NCBI RefSeq assembly: GCF_049994355.1
Contig: NZ_CP188257.1
Span: forward strand, 3,782,001 to 3,846,000
DNA length: 64,000 nt
Reading direction: 5' to 3'
Origin: Angustibacter sp049994355
GTDB lineage: Bacteria > Actinomycetota > Actinomycetes > Actinomycetales > Angustibacteraceae
Of this stretch, positions 43,279 through 51,451 are shown in pieces. The translations under genes and the position numbers were made by a program. Within the stretch, counting starts at the first letter, position 1, and each line of letters starts with the position of its first letter. Under the pieces are notes generated by a model. It ran no database searches. It saw nothing but the letters and a program-made list of their open reading frames with translations, and was not told the origin of the DNA.

Positions 43279-43580
43279 CACCGCTCCTTCGGCTCTTACT
43301 GACTCATGACTCAGTAACGGGTAAATGCTCTCACGCCGCGCTGGCCGCCGCCAGGAAGACCGCCCGGATGGAGGCAGGGTCGTCGCCGCTCGGACCGACG
43401 CACGCTGATTCGGAAATGCGACGGGGCGAGGCGAAGAATTCCGTTTTGTCGCGAGGTCACCCACGGTACGAAAGAGGTGACGCTATTCGCACTAGTAGTG
43501 GGTGCCGGCGAGGAGTACTTTCAGCCCGAGCGTGCGTCCCGGGGTGGGGGCCGCGGCCACATTTCCGAAGGGACCGCGTC
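43279..43580. other. Divergent intergenic region between Rieske (2) and the surface protein
   Basis: No gene is supported here. It contains operator copy 2 and the Rieske ribosome site on the left. On the right the surface protein's GAAGGGA site lies just before 43581. Local A+T content is higher than in the coding DNA, as expected for promoters. Confidence 0.6.
43296..43317. promoter_or_regulatory. TetR-type operator, copy 2
   Basis: TTACTGA-N8-TCAGTAA, with the 8-base middle CTCATGAC; arms are perfect over 7 bp. It is identical in arms and spacing to the copy at 53586 and is centred about 28 bases upstream of the second Rieske gene, in a good position to block its promoter. Confidence 0.75.
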
Positions 43581-45521
43581 ATGCATCGAGCCCTATTGCA
43601 CACCCAGAAAATGAGTCGGCGAATTGCCATCACCGTTCCGCTCGCGGCATTGGCCGCAGTGGCACTGCCGGGCGCCGCCGTCTGGGCATCGGCGAGCACT
43701 GCCACGATCTCCTCGGCGGGTCCGCTGACCTCCATCGCGATCACCAGCGACCTGAACTGCGCGGTCAACCACACCGGAGACGTGGACGGAGAGTGGTTCG
43801 GGAACACGGCGTGCGGCACCTTGCTCGCCGTTGGTGGAACTCTGTACGGCCCGGCGAGCATTCCGGCCGGGGGCTCCGCCGCGCCTCGAACGACGTGGAC
43901 CGAGGTGAGCCAGTCCGCAGTGGCCGGCGCCGGAACAAATGCCAGTCCATATCGCATAACGACCGTCGTGGCCGCAGGTGCGAGCGGTATTACCTTGACC
44001 CAGCGGGACAGTTATGTCGTCGGCGAGGAGTCGTACACGACGGACATTTCGCTGAATAACGGCTCGGCTACGCCGAAAGGGGTTGTTGTTTACCGCGCCG
44101 GTGACTGTTTCCTGCAGAACTCGGACTTCGGATTCGGCATTCACGACCCAGCCACCGGGGCCATCACCTGCACCACGAGCCTCGCCCCGGGCAGCCGCAT
44201 CGAGCAGATGCTGCCGCTGACAACCGGCAGCAGCTACCTCGAGGACTTCTTCGCCACGGTGTGGGGCGCCGTCGGCTCACAGGCCTCGCTCCCGAACACC
44301 TGCCAGTGCAGCAGCGACATCGACAACGGGCTGGGGCTGTCCTGGAGCACCACGCTGGCGGCCGGCGCGACGGCGACGTACTCGTCCTTGGTGACGTTCT
44401 CGCCACTGGGCCGCCAGCCGTTGACCCTGACCAAGACCGCGGATGCGGCGTCGGTGACCGCCGGCGGTCAGGACGGATACACCATCACGGTGTCCAACCC
44501 GAACAGCGCCGCGGTGACGGTGGGCTCGGTCGTCGACACCCTGCCGGCGGGCTTCACGTACCGGGCCGGCACCACATCGGGTGCCACCACGGCTGACCCC
44601 TCGATCTCGGGCCAGAGCCTGACCTGGGGTCCCATCACCGCCCCGGCCGGCGGAAGCGCGAGCATCCACTTCGGGGTCGACGTCTCGACGACCCCGGGCA
44701 CGTACACCAACAGCGTCGACGGCGCGGCCACCGGCTACACCGTCGCCGCCACCGGACCCACGGCTCCGATCACCGTCACACCCGGTGCCGTGAAGTCCCC
44801 GATCGGCGTGACCAAGACGGCTGACGCGAGCACAGCCACGGCCGGATCTCAGGACGGGTACACCGTCACCCTCACGAACCCCAACAGCTCCGGCGTGTCG
44901 GTGAGCACCCTGACCGACGCACTGCCGGCGGGATTCACCTACGTGACGGGCTCGACCACAGGTGCCACGACGGCCAACCCAGGCATCGTCGGGCAGAACC
45001 TCACCTGGGGCCCGCTCTCGGTGCCGGCCTCCGGTACGGCGAGCATCCACTTCTCGGTGCACGTCTCAACCACGCCGGGCACGTACACCAACAACGTCAC
45101 CGGGACCGCGGCCGACGGCTACACGGTCACTCCCAGCGGGGCGGTGGCACCGATCACCGTGACCCCGGTGGCCGTCAACCACGCCATCACCGGTGACGGC
45201 ACGCTGCGCCCGGCATCGGGTGGCAACCTCACGACGTTCCGGTTCTCGGTCACCAAGACGGGCACCGTCGTGAGCGGGTCGGCGACCGTGATCTCGCCCA
45301 AGGGCACCTTCACGAGCACCTCGGCCACCACGCTGACCGTCTCCGGCCACGTGGGGACGGCGACCCTGAACGGCACGTGGAAGGGGCTGCCCGGTTACGT
45401 CCTGACCATCAAGGCGACAGACGGTTCACCGGACGTGCTGACGCTGAGGGTCAAGAAGGGCTCGACCAAGACGTTCGCGGTGAACAACGAACTGACGTCC
45501 GGAAGCCTGACGGTCTCGTAG
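43581..45521 (+). CDS. Secreted surface protein with duplicated DUF11-like repeats
   Basis: A 646-residue exported protein: signal peptide (about residues 11-38, hydrophobic VPLAALAAVALPGAAV) and a Ser/Thr/Gly-rich body. Residues about 281-405 and 407-530 are two near copies of a DUF11-type Ig-like repeat, each starting TLTKTADA / GVTKTADA and containing DTLPAGFTY or DALPAGFTY with WGPI or WGPL. The N-terminal part has four Cys likely in disulphides, and the C-terminal part (about 530-646) is a separate beta-rich module. No LPxTG or transmembrane anchor was seen, so retention may be through the repeats or a partner. The role is unknown; adhesion or cell-wall scaffolding is typical for the family. 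GAAGGGA precedes the ATG. Confidence 0.75.
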   Translation: MHRALLHTQKMSRRIAITVPLAALAAVALPGAAVWASASTATISSAGPLTSIAITSDLNCAVNHTGDVDGEWFGNTACGTLLAVGGTLYGPASIPAGGSAAPRTTWTEVSQSAVAGAGTNASPYRITTVVAAGASGITLTQRDSYVVGEESYTTDISLNNGSATPKGVVVYRAGDCFLQNSDFGFGIHDPATGAITCTTSLAPGSRIEQMLPLTTGSSYLEDFFATVWGAVGSQASLPNTCQCSSDIDNGLGLSWSTTLAAGATATYSSLVTFSPLGRQPLTLTKTADAASVTAGGQDGYTITVSNPNSAAVTVGSVVDTLPAGFTYRAGTTSGATTADPSISGQSLTWGPITAPAGGSASIHFGVDVSTTPGTYTNSVDGAATGYTVAATGPTAPITVTPGAVKSPIGVTKTADASTATAGSQDGYTVTLTNPNSSGVSVSTLTDALPAGFTYVTGSTTGATTANPGIVGQNLTWGPLSVPASGTASIHFSVHVSTTPGTYTNNVTGTAADGYTVTPSGAVAPITVTPVAVNHAITGDGTLRPASGGNLTTFRFSVTKTGTVVSGSATVISPKGTFTSTSATTLTVSGHVGTATLNGTWKGLPGYVLTIKATDGSPDVLTLRVKKGSTKTFAVNNELTSGSLTVS

Positions 45522-45543
45522 CCGCACTGCGAGAGAACGACGA

Positions 45544-45582
45544 AGCCGGTCGGGCTGCAGGAGTTCTGCAGCCCGACCGGCT
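45544..45582. terminator. Bidirectional-type terminator hairpin
   Basis: AGCCGGTCGGGCTGCAG pairs perfectly (17 bp) with 45566-45582 across a 5-base loop (45561-45565). It lies 22 bases after the surface-protein stop and 53 bases before the end of the convergent ABC operon. No T tract is present, as usual in actinobacteria; it can stop transcription from either side. Confidence 0.8.
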
Positions 45583-45635
45583 CGCGTTCGCCCGGCCCGC
45601 TGCTCAGTTGCTCAGTCGGTCAGTTGGCCAGCTGG

Positions 45636-46673
45636 TCAGCGACCGTCGCTCTGGAGACTGAGCACGGCGTCGAGATGGCACGCGACGGCATGCTCGCTGC
45701 CCGAGCCGAGCACCGGCAGCGGCACGTTCAGGCAGTTCTCGACCACCCCCGCCCGGGCCGCTGTCCCGTCCGCCACCATCGGGCAGCGCGGGTGGAACCG
45801 GCAGCCCGCCGGGATGTGCGTCGGGTCCGGGATGTCGCCGCGCAGCACGACCGGCTCCACATCGTCGATCTCCGGCACCACCGACAGCAAAGCCTTGGTG
45901 TACGGGTGCCGGGGCGCCTCGAGCACCTGCTCGGTCGTCCCGAACTCGACCACCCGGCCGAGGTACATCACCGCGATCCGGTCCGCGATGTTCCAGGCCA
46001 GGCCCAGGTCGTGGGTGACGACGACGATCCCGACGCCGAGCTCCTCGCGCAGCTTCAGCAGCAGCGCCAGGATCTCGCCGCGGATGGAGGCGTCCAGCGA
46101 CGACACCGGCTCGTCGGCGATCAGCAGCTCGGGGCGCAGCGCCAGCGCGCCCGCGATCAGCACCCGCTGCTTCTGCCCGCCGGACAGCTCGTGCGGGTAG
46201 CGCAGGAACAGCCGCTCCGGCGGCCGCAGCCCCGACTCTGACAGCGCCGCGGCGACCAGCTCCGGCTCGGTACGACCCGGCGCGTCGGAGGACCGCTTGT
46301 GCAGCCTGATGCCCTCAGCGACCGACTCGTAGACGGTCTGGCGCGGGTTCAGCGACCCGGAGGCGTCCTGCAGCACCATCTGCACGCGGCTGCGGAACTT
46401 GCGCAGGCCCCGCCCGGAGTAGTCCAGCGGCTGACCGTCCACCAGGACCTGCCCGGCGCTGGGTCGCTGCAGCCCGACCAGGGTGCGGGCCAGCGTCGTC
46501 TTGCCCGACCCGGACTCCCCGACCAACGCGATGATCTCGCCGTGGCCGATGGCGAGGTCCACGCCGTCCAGCGCGCGGGCGACGGCGCCCGCGCGGGTGC
46601 CGAAGTCCACCCGGACGCCGCGTGCCTCCAGCAGCGGCGCCTTCGGCTGGCCCTGGCCCAGTGACTGGCTCAC
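45636..46673 (-). CDS. Peptide ABC transporter ATP-binding protein (OppF/DppF-like)
   Basis: A 345-residue ABC ATPase: Walker A GESGSGKTT, signature LSGGQKQR, Walker B LLIADEPVSSLD, and the C-terminal oligopeptide/dipeptide extension ending GCRFHPRCP with its clustered cysteines. It powers import through permeases at 47638 and 48555 with its partner ATPase at 46670. The GTG start at 46673 overlaps that gene (GTGA). It is the last gene of the five-gene import operon starting at 51433 and is followed by the terminator hairpin. Confidence 0.92.
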   Translation of the reverse strand: MSQSLGQGQPKAPLLEARGVRVDFGTRAGAVARALDGVDLAIGHGEIIALVGESGSGKTTLARTLVGLQRPSAGQVLVDGQPLDYSGRGLRKFRSRVQMVLQDASGSLNPRQTVYESVAEGIRLHKRSSDAPGRTEPELVAAALSESGLRPPERLFLRYPHELSGGQKQRVLIAGALALRPELLIADEPVSSLDASIRGEILALLLKLREELGVGIVVVTHDLGLAWNIADRIAVMYLGRVVEFGTTEQVLEAPRHPYTKALLSVVPEIDDVEPVVLRGDIPDPTHIPAGCRFHPRCPMVADGTAARAGVVENCLNVPLPVLGSGSEHAVACHLDAVLSLQSDGR

Positions 46674-47638
46674 GACTCACCCACCCGGATGCACGCGGCC
46701 GCACGGTCCCCCGCGAACTCGAGCAGCAACGGTTCGGCCTGCGTGCAGGCGTCCTTCGCGCGCGGGCAGCGGGGCTCGAACGGGCAGCCCGGCGGTAGGT
46801 CCCGAGGGTCCGGCGGGTCGCCCGCCAACCCGGCCGGCGTGTAGCGCGCCGCCGGGTCGCCGACCCGCGGGAACGCGTCAGAGAGGGCCTTGGAGTAGGG
46901 ATGCAGCGGCGCGGCGAACACCTCGTCCGCCGTACCGCGCTCGACCACCTTGCCGGCATACATCACGGCCACCCGGTCGCAGACCGACGCGAGCACCGAC
47001 AGGTCGTGGCTGATGATCAGCAGCCCGACGCCCAGATCGCGGACCAGCTCAGAGAGCAGGTCGAGGATCTGGGCCTGGACCATCACGTCCAGCGCGGTGG
47101 TGGGCTCGTCCGCCACGATCAGGCTCGGCCGGCAGGCCAGCGCCATTGCGATCATCACCCGCTGGCGCTGACCGCCGGACAGCTGGTGCGGGTACGCGCG
47201 GCGCCGGGTCGCCGGCAGGCCGACCTGGGCCAGCAGCTCCTCGACGCGCTCCTGCGTCTCCTGCACGGACAGGCCGGGCTCGTGCACCTGGATCGGCTCG
47301 GCGATCTGGTCGCCGACCCGGTGCACCGGGTTCAGCGAGTGCAACGCGCCCTGGAACACGATGGACGCCTCGCCCCAGCGCACCGCACGGAGGTCGCCCC
47401 AGGCCATGGTCAGCACGTCGGCGCCGGAGACCCGCACCTCACCGCTGACCTCGGCGTCCTTGGGCTGCAACCGAAGTACCGTGCTGACCAGCGTCGACTT
47501 GCCGCAGCCCGACTCGCCCGCGACGCCGACGACCTCACCAGCCCGCACGGTCAGCGCGATGCCGCGGACCGCAGGGAGCAGCCCCTCCTCGGTCCGGTAG
47601 GCGACCGCCAGGTCGCTGATCTCGAGCAGGTCGCTCAT
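46670..47638 (-). CDS. Peptide ABC transporter ATP-binding protein (OppD/DppD-like)
   Basis: A 322-residue ATPase with Walker A GESGCGKST, signature LSGGQRQR, Walker B LIVADEPTTALD, and the OppD-type C-terminal region GCPFEPRCPRAKDAC, whose four cysteines match the iron-sulphur-binding tail reported for DppD-like ATPases. The ATG at 47638 overlaps the permease stop by one base (TGATG). Members of this pair hydrolyse ATP as a heterodimer with the OppF-like subunit. The specificity of the importer is set by the binding protein at 49580. Confidence 0.92.
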   Translation of the reverse strand: MSDLLEISDLAVAYRTEEGLLPAVRGIALTVRAGEVVGVAGESGCGKSTLVSTVLRLQPKDAEVSGEVRVSGADVLTMAWGDLRAVRWGEASIVFQGALHSLNPVHRVGDQIAEPIQVHEPGLSVQETQERVEELLAQVGLPATRRRAYPHQLSGGQRQRVMIAMALACRPSLIVADEPTTALDVMVQAQILDLLSELVRDLGVGLLIISHDLSVLASVCDRVAVMYAGKVVERGTADEVFAAPLHPYSKALSDAFPRVGDPAARYTPAGLAGDPPDPRDLPPGCPFEPRCPRAKDACTQAEPLLLEFAGDRAAACIRVGES

Positions 47639-48558
47639 CAGCGGCTCCGCAGTCGTGGGTTGAAGACCTCTTCGAGGGCCTGGCCGATCAGGGTGAAGGC
47701 CAGCACCACCAGCACCACGCAGACACCGGGCGGCACGATGTACCACCAGGCACCGGTGGTGATCGCACCGACGGAGAACGCCGCCTCGAGCATCGAGCCC
47801 CAGGACACCCGGGTCGGGTCGCCCAGGCCGAGGAAGCTGAGAGTCGTCTCGGACAGGATCGCGATCGCGACGGTCAGCGTCGTGTTCGCGAACACCATCG
47901 GCATCACGTTCGGCAGGATGTGCCGGGACATCTGCCGCCAGCGTCCGGCGCCGAGCACGCGGGCGCGCTCGAGGTACGGGCGTTCCTTGACCGACAGCGC
48001 CTGGCTGCGGATCAGCATCGCCGTCCCCGGCCAGCTGGTCACGCCGATCACGATGGCGATGTTCAGCAGCGAACGGCCCAGCACGCTGGCCAGCACCAGT
48101 GCCAGCGGCAGGAACGGCAGCACCACGAACCACTCGGTGAGCCGGAACAGCATTGCGGCCGGCCAGCCCTCGAAGAAGCCGGACATCAGGCCGACCAGCG
48201 TTCCGATCACCATGGAGATGAGCGTCGCGGTCAGCCCGACCGCGAGCGAGACGCGAGCGCCCCAGATCAGCAGCGTGAGGATGGACCGCCCGTTCTCGTC
48301 GGTACCCAGCGGGTAGCCGGCGGACGGCGGCTGCAGGACCCCACCGGTGGCCTGCGTCACCGACAGCCCGCTCTCCGGCGCGAGCACCGGGGCGAGGATG
48401 GCGACCAGCACGAAGATGGTCAGGACGATCAGACCCAGCATCCCAGAACGACTGTGGCGGAAGGTGTTCCACGCCCGGCGCCAGGACTGCGCGCGACGGC
48501 GTCGGGCGAGCCGTCGGGCGCTCACCCGCGGGGCCTGGGTCTCCTGGACGGCGCTCAC
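47638..48558 (-). CDS. Peptide ABC transporter permease (OppC/DppC-like)
   Basis: A 306-residue inner-membrane permease with the DppC-type N-terminal extension (about 50 basic residues before the first helix, LIVLTIFVLVAILAPV) and about six membrane spans. The EAA-type coupling region is RARVLGAGRWRQMSRHILPN, which contacts the ATPases. It starts at GTG 48558, overlapping the previous permease by four bases. The hexapeptide FSVGAITTGAWW near the C-terminus is typical. Partner of the permease at 48555. Confidence 0.92.
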   Translation of the reverse strand: MSAVQETQAPRVSARRLARRRRAQSWRRAWNTFRHSRSGMLGLIVLTIFVLVAILAPVLAPESGLSVTQATGGVLQPPSAGYPLGTDENGRSILTLLIWGARVSLAVGLTATLISMVIGTLVGLMSGFFEGWPAAMLFRLTEWFVVLPFLPLALVLASVLGRSLLNIAIVIGVTSWPGTAMLIRSQALSVKERPYLERARVLGAGRWRQMSRHILPNVMPMVFANTTLTVAIAILSETTLSFLGLGDPTRVSWGSMLEAAFSVGAITTGAWWYIVPPGVCVVLVVLAFTLIGQALEEVFNPRLRSR

Positions 48559-49583
48559 GTGCGCACCCGCGGGTCCAGCAGGCCGTACATGAGGTTGACC
48601 ACGAGGTTGGCCAGGATGACGGCGCCGGACGCGATCAGGAAGGTGCCCTGCAGCACCCAGAAGTCGGGGATGGTCAGCGCCTCGCTGGTCAGCAGGCCGA
48701 GGCCGGGGATGGAGAAGATCGTCTCGATCGTGATGGCACCCGAGACGATGAAGCCGATGTTCAGCGCCGAGATGGTCAGCGTCGGCAGCAGCGCGTTGCG
48801 CACCGCGTGCCGGCGGCGCACCTGGACGTCGCGCAGACCCTTCGCCCGCGCGGTGACCAGGTAGTCCTCGCCGATCTCGTCCAGCAACGAGGAGCGCATG
48901 ACCAGCGAGTAGTCGGCCAGGTAGGCCAGGGTCAGTGTGATCACCGGCAGGGTCAGGTGCCACGCGGTGTCCAGCACACCCTTGAGGCTGTTCGGGTCCA
49001 CCCCGATCGTGTGCAGGCCACCGGTCGGGAACAGTCCCGGGATCGGTCCGACTCCCACCGCGAAGACGGCGATCAGCAGCAGCCCGAGCCACCACTCGGG
49101 CATCGAATAAAGGGTCAGGGTCGAGCCGGTCGTCGACCGGTCGAAGAAGCTGCCGCGGTTCCACCCGCCCTTGATCCCGATCCAGACGCCGATGATGATC
49201 GCGAAGATCGTCGAGCTGCCGACCAGCAGCACCGTGGGCCACATCCGGTCCATGATCAGGTTGGACACCGGCACCCGGTAGCGCAGCGACGTGCCCAGCT
49301 GGCCGGTGAACGTGTTTTTCAGGAAGGTCACGAACTGCTGGGGCAGCGACTGGTCCAGACCGTAGGTGTGCCGGAACGCCGCCATCTGCTCCGGCGTCTT
49401 GAACCGCTCCCGGCCCAGCGTGCGTGCCGGGTCACCGGGCAGCACGCGGAACAGGAAGAAGTTCACCAGTAGGACGAAGAACAGGCTGCCCAGCGAACCG
49501 AGCACCTTCGACCCGACGTAGCGGCCGTAGCTGCGTCGGCGGACGACCGGGGTCGGCGCGACCCCGGAGTCGAGAAGGGTCAC
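48555..49583 (-). CDS. Peptide ABC transporter permease (OppB/DppB-like)
   Basis: A 342-residue permease with an N-terminal helix (LGSLFFVLLVNFFLFRVLPG, then the conserved GDPAR) and the EAA-type loop ARAKGLRDVQVRRRHAVRNALLP for ATPase docking. About six helices are expected. It starts at GTG 49583 overlapping the binding-protein stop (GTGA). Gene order binding protein, B, C, D, F is the classical Dpp/Opp operon. No special feature beyond the normal fold. Confidence 0.92.
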   Translation of the reverse strand: MTLLDSGVAPTPVVRRRSYGRYVGSKVLGSLGSLFFVLLVNFFLFRVLPGDPARTLGRERFKTPEQMAAFRHTYGLDQSLPQQFVTFLKNTFTGQLGTSLRYRVPVSNLIMDRMWPTVLLVGSSTIFAIIIGVWIGIKGGWNRGSFFDRSTTGSTLTLYSMPEWWLGLLLIAVFAVGVGPIPGLFPTGGLHTIGVDPNSLKGVLDTAWHLTLPVITLTLAYLADYSLVMRSSLLDEIGEDYLVTARAKGLRDVQVRRRHAVRNALLPTLTISALNIGFIVSGAITIETIFSIPGLGLLTSEALTIPDFWVLQGTFLIASGAVILANLVVNLMYGLLDPRVRT

Positions 49584-51433
49584 TCGCGCTCGCCTGCCGT
49601 GGAGCGCCTCCGGAGCGCCACGACCGTCCCGCCTCCGAGCAGCAGCAGGACCACGACGCCGATGCCGATCCAGACGCCGGTGTTGCTGCTGCTCGCTGAG
49701 TCGCCGCTGGTGGCCGACGGGTTGGCCCCGATGGCCGACGTCACGCCGTCGCAGTCGCCGGCCTGGGCGGCCGGGCGCAGCGAGCTGTAGTTGTGCGCGC
49801 CGTACTGGACGAGCATGACGCCGCCCGGGTCGGGCTGCGGCTGGAAGCAGGCGAACCGGTCGGTCCGCACGGCCTCGCCGATCGTCGTGTACGCGGTCAC
49901 CAGGTACGGTGACTCGTTGAACAGCAGCTCCTGCATCTGCTTGACGATCGCGGTCCGCTTGGTCTTGTCCATCTCCCGGTTCTGCTGCTTGTACATGTCG
50001 TCGTACTGCTGGTTGCAGTACCAGGAGTCGGAGGATCCACCGCGCTGGTCGCAGGTCATGTCGGACAGGATCGAGTCCGGGTCGGGCTCGACGTACCAGT
50101 CCCACTGGAAGGCGTCGTAGTCGCCGGACAGGATCACGTCACCGAGCTTGCCGGTGTCCATCGCGGTCACCTCGGCCTTGATGCCGACCTGGCCGAGCCA
50201 CTCCTTGAAGAAGTCCATGGTGTTGACCGACGCCTGCGAGGAGCTGCGGGCGAACAGCCGCATGGTCTTGAGCGGCTTGCCCTGCGGGTCGGTCCGCTGA
50301 CCGTCCGCGCCCTTCTTGTAGCCGGCCTGGTCGAGCTCCTGGCCGGCCTTGGCGAGGTCGAAGGTGAATGCCTGCGACGCCGGGACGTCCCAGTGGTAGT
50401 TGTCGTAGGCGGTCGGGATGATCGTGTCGCCCGGCAGCGCCGCACCCTGGTAGGCATTCTGCACGATGCGCTTGGTGTCCACCGCGTAGCCCAGCGCGTG
50501 CCGGAACTTGGGGTCCTTCAGCGCCGCCATGCCGTCGCCGATCGGCTTCTTGGTGTCGGTGTCGATCGCCCCGGTGTTGAAGCCGATCTCCTCGAACAGC
50601 GGTGAGATGCCGTTGCGCGCGGTGATCCCCGGCTTGCCCTGCAGCGCCTTGATCTGCAGCGGCGGGATGTCTTCGACGAAGTCCACCTCGCCCTTGATCA
50701 GTGCCTGCACGGCCGGGTCGTCCGTCTTGAACACCCGGTAGTCGACCTCGTCGACGTGCGGCGTGCCGTTCCAGTAGTCGGGGTTCTTGGTGAACCGGAA
50801 GGTCGAGCCGCCCGCCGTGCCCTCGATCAGCCGGAAGGGTCCAGAGCCGATGACCGGCTTTCCCGGCTTCGGCTCGGCCGGGTAGGTAGCCATCTGCTTC
50901 TCGGTGATGTCCTTCCAGATGTGCTCGGGCACGATCGGGATCGGCAGCAGCGGCAGGACGGCGTTGGGCTGGGACAGCTTCAGCACGACGGTCTGCGGCT
51001 CCGGTGCGGTCGCCGAGGTCACCGAGCTCAGGTACGAGGACCAGTTGGTCGACTCGGTCTCACCCTTGAGCACCCGGGTGAACGTGAACGCGACGTCGGC
51101 CGCGGTCAGCGGCTGACCGTCCGACCACTTCACGCCGTCCCGCACGTGGAAGGTCCAGGTCAGGCCGTCGGCGGAGGTGTCCCAGGACTTCGCCAGGCCC
51201 GGTTCGGGCGACATGTCCTTCATCGAGTAGTTGACCAGGTAGTCGTAGGTCAGTGCCCACATCTCGTAGGAGTTCGCCTCCACGCCGAGGAACGGGTTCA
51301 GCGAGTCCACGTCGCCGGTGAGGGCCACGGTGAACGTCGACTTGGCCGGCGTGGTGGCCCCGGCGGCCGGCTGCATCGCGGCCGGTACGAGCAACGCGCC
51401 GGCCACCAGAGCGAGGGCAGAGGCCGCTCGCAC
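49580..51433 (-). CDS. Peptide ABC transporter substrate-binding protein with C-terminal membrane anchor
   Basis: A 617-residue family-5 extracellular solute-binding protein that captures the substrate for the importer. A Sec signal peptide (ALVAGALLVPAAMQPAAGA, about residues 8-26) lacks a lipobox Cys. The SBP_bac_5 fold is clear: SLNPFLGVEANSYE, DGVKWSDGQPLTAADVAFTF, PIGSGPFRL-like IGSGPFRLIEG and MDFFKEWLGQVGI. Unusually, the end has a Ser-rich linker, a transmembrane helix (VWIGIGVVVLLLLGGGTVV) and a basic tail RRRSTAGERE, so it is anchored by the C-terminus. GTG 51433 is only 18 bases from the divergent GTG of the S9 peptidase; both may be leaderless. It heads the five-gene operon. The ligand is unknown. 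Confidence 0.88.
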   Translation of the reverse strand: MRAASALALVAGALLVPAAMQPAAGATTPAKSTFTVALTGDVDSLNPFLGVEANSYEMWALTYDYLVNYSMKDMSPEPGLAKSWDTSADGLTWTFHVRDGVKWSDGQPLTAADVAFTFTRVLKGETESTNWSSYLSSVTSATAPEPQTVVLKLSQPNAVLPLLPIPIVPEHIWKDITEKQMATYPAEPKPGKPVIGSGPFRLIEGTAGGSTFRFTKNPDYWNGTPHVDEVDYRVFKTDDPAVQALIKGEVDFVEDIPPLQIKALQGKPGITARNGISPLFEEIGFNTGAIDTDTKKPIGDGMAALKDPKFRHALGYAVDTKRIVQNAYQGAALPGDTIIPTAYDNYHWDVPASQAFTFDLAKAGQELDQAGYKKGADGQRTDPQGKPLKTMRLFARSSSQASVNTMDFFKEWLGQVGIKAEVTAMDTGKLGDVILSGDYDAFQWDWYVEPDPDSILSDMTCDQRGGSSDSWYCNQQYDDMYKQQNREMDKTKRTAIVKQMQELLFNESPYLVTAYTTIGEAVRTDRFACFQPQPDPGGVMLVQYGAHNYSSLRPAAQAGDCDGVTSAIGANPSATSGDSASSSNTGVWIGIGVVVLLLLGGGTVVALRRRSTAGERE

Positions 51434-51451
51434 GGGGGTACGGTGCGCGCT

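Noticed and set aside
42996..43580. An open frame extending the surface protein about 195 codons upstream
   Set aside because: It is antisense to the second Rieske gene and includes the intergenic operator; a good ribosome site and signal peptide begin at 43581.
45600..45640. Run of CAGT/GGTCAG words before the ABC operon end, resembling the operator half-sites
   Set aside because: No two half-sites have the correct spacing and orientation.
46655..46680. TGAGTCGTGAGCCAGT at the start of the OppF-like gene looked like the TetR operator
   Set aside because: The outer TTAC/GTAA arms are missing, and the similarity partly reflects the shared start codons for Met-Ser-Gln; it lies inside an operon.
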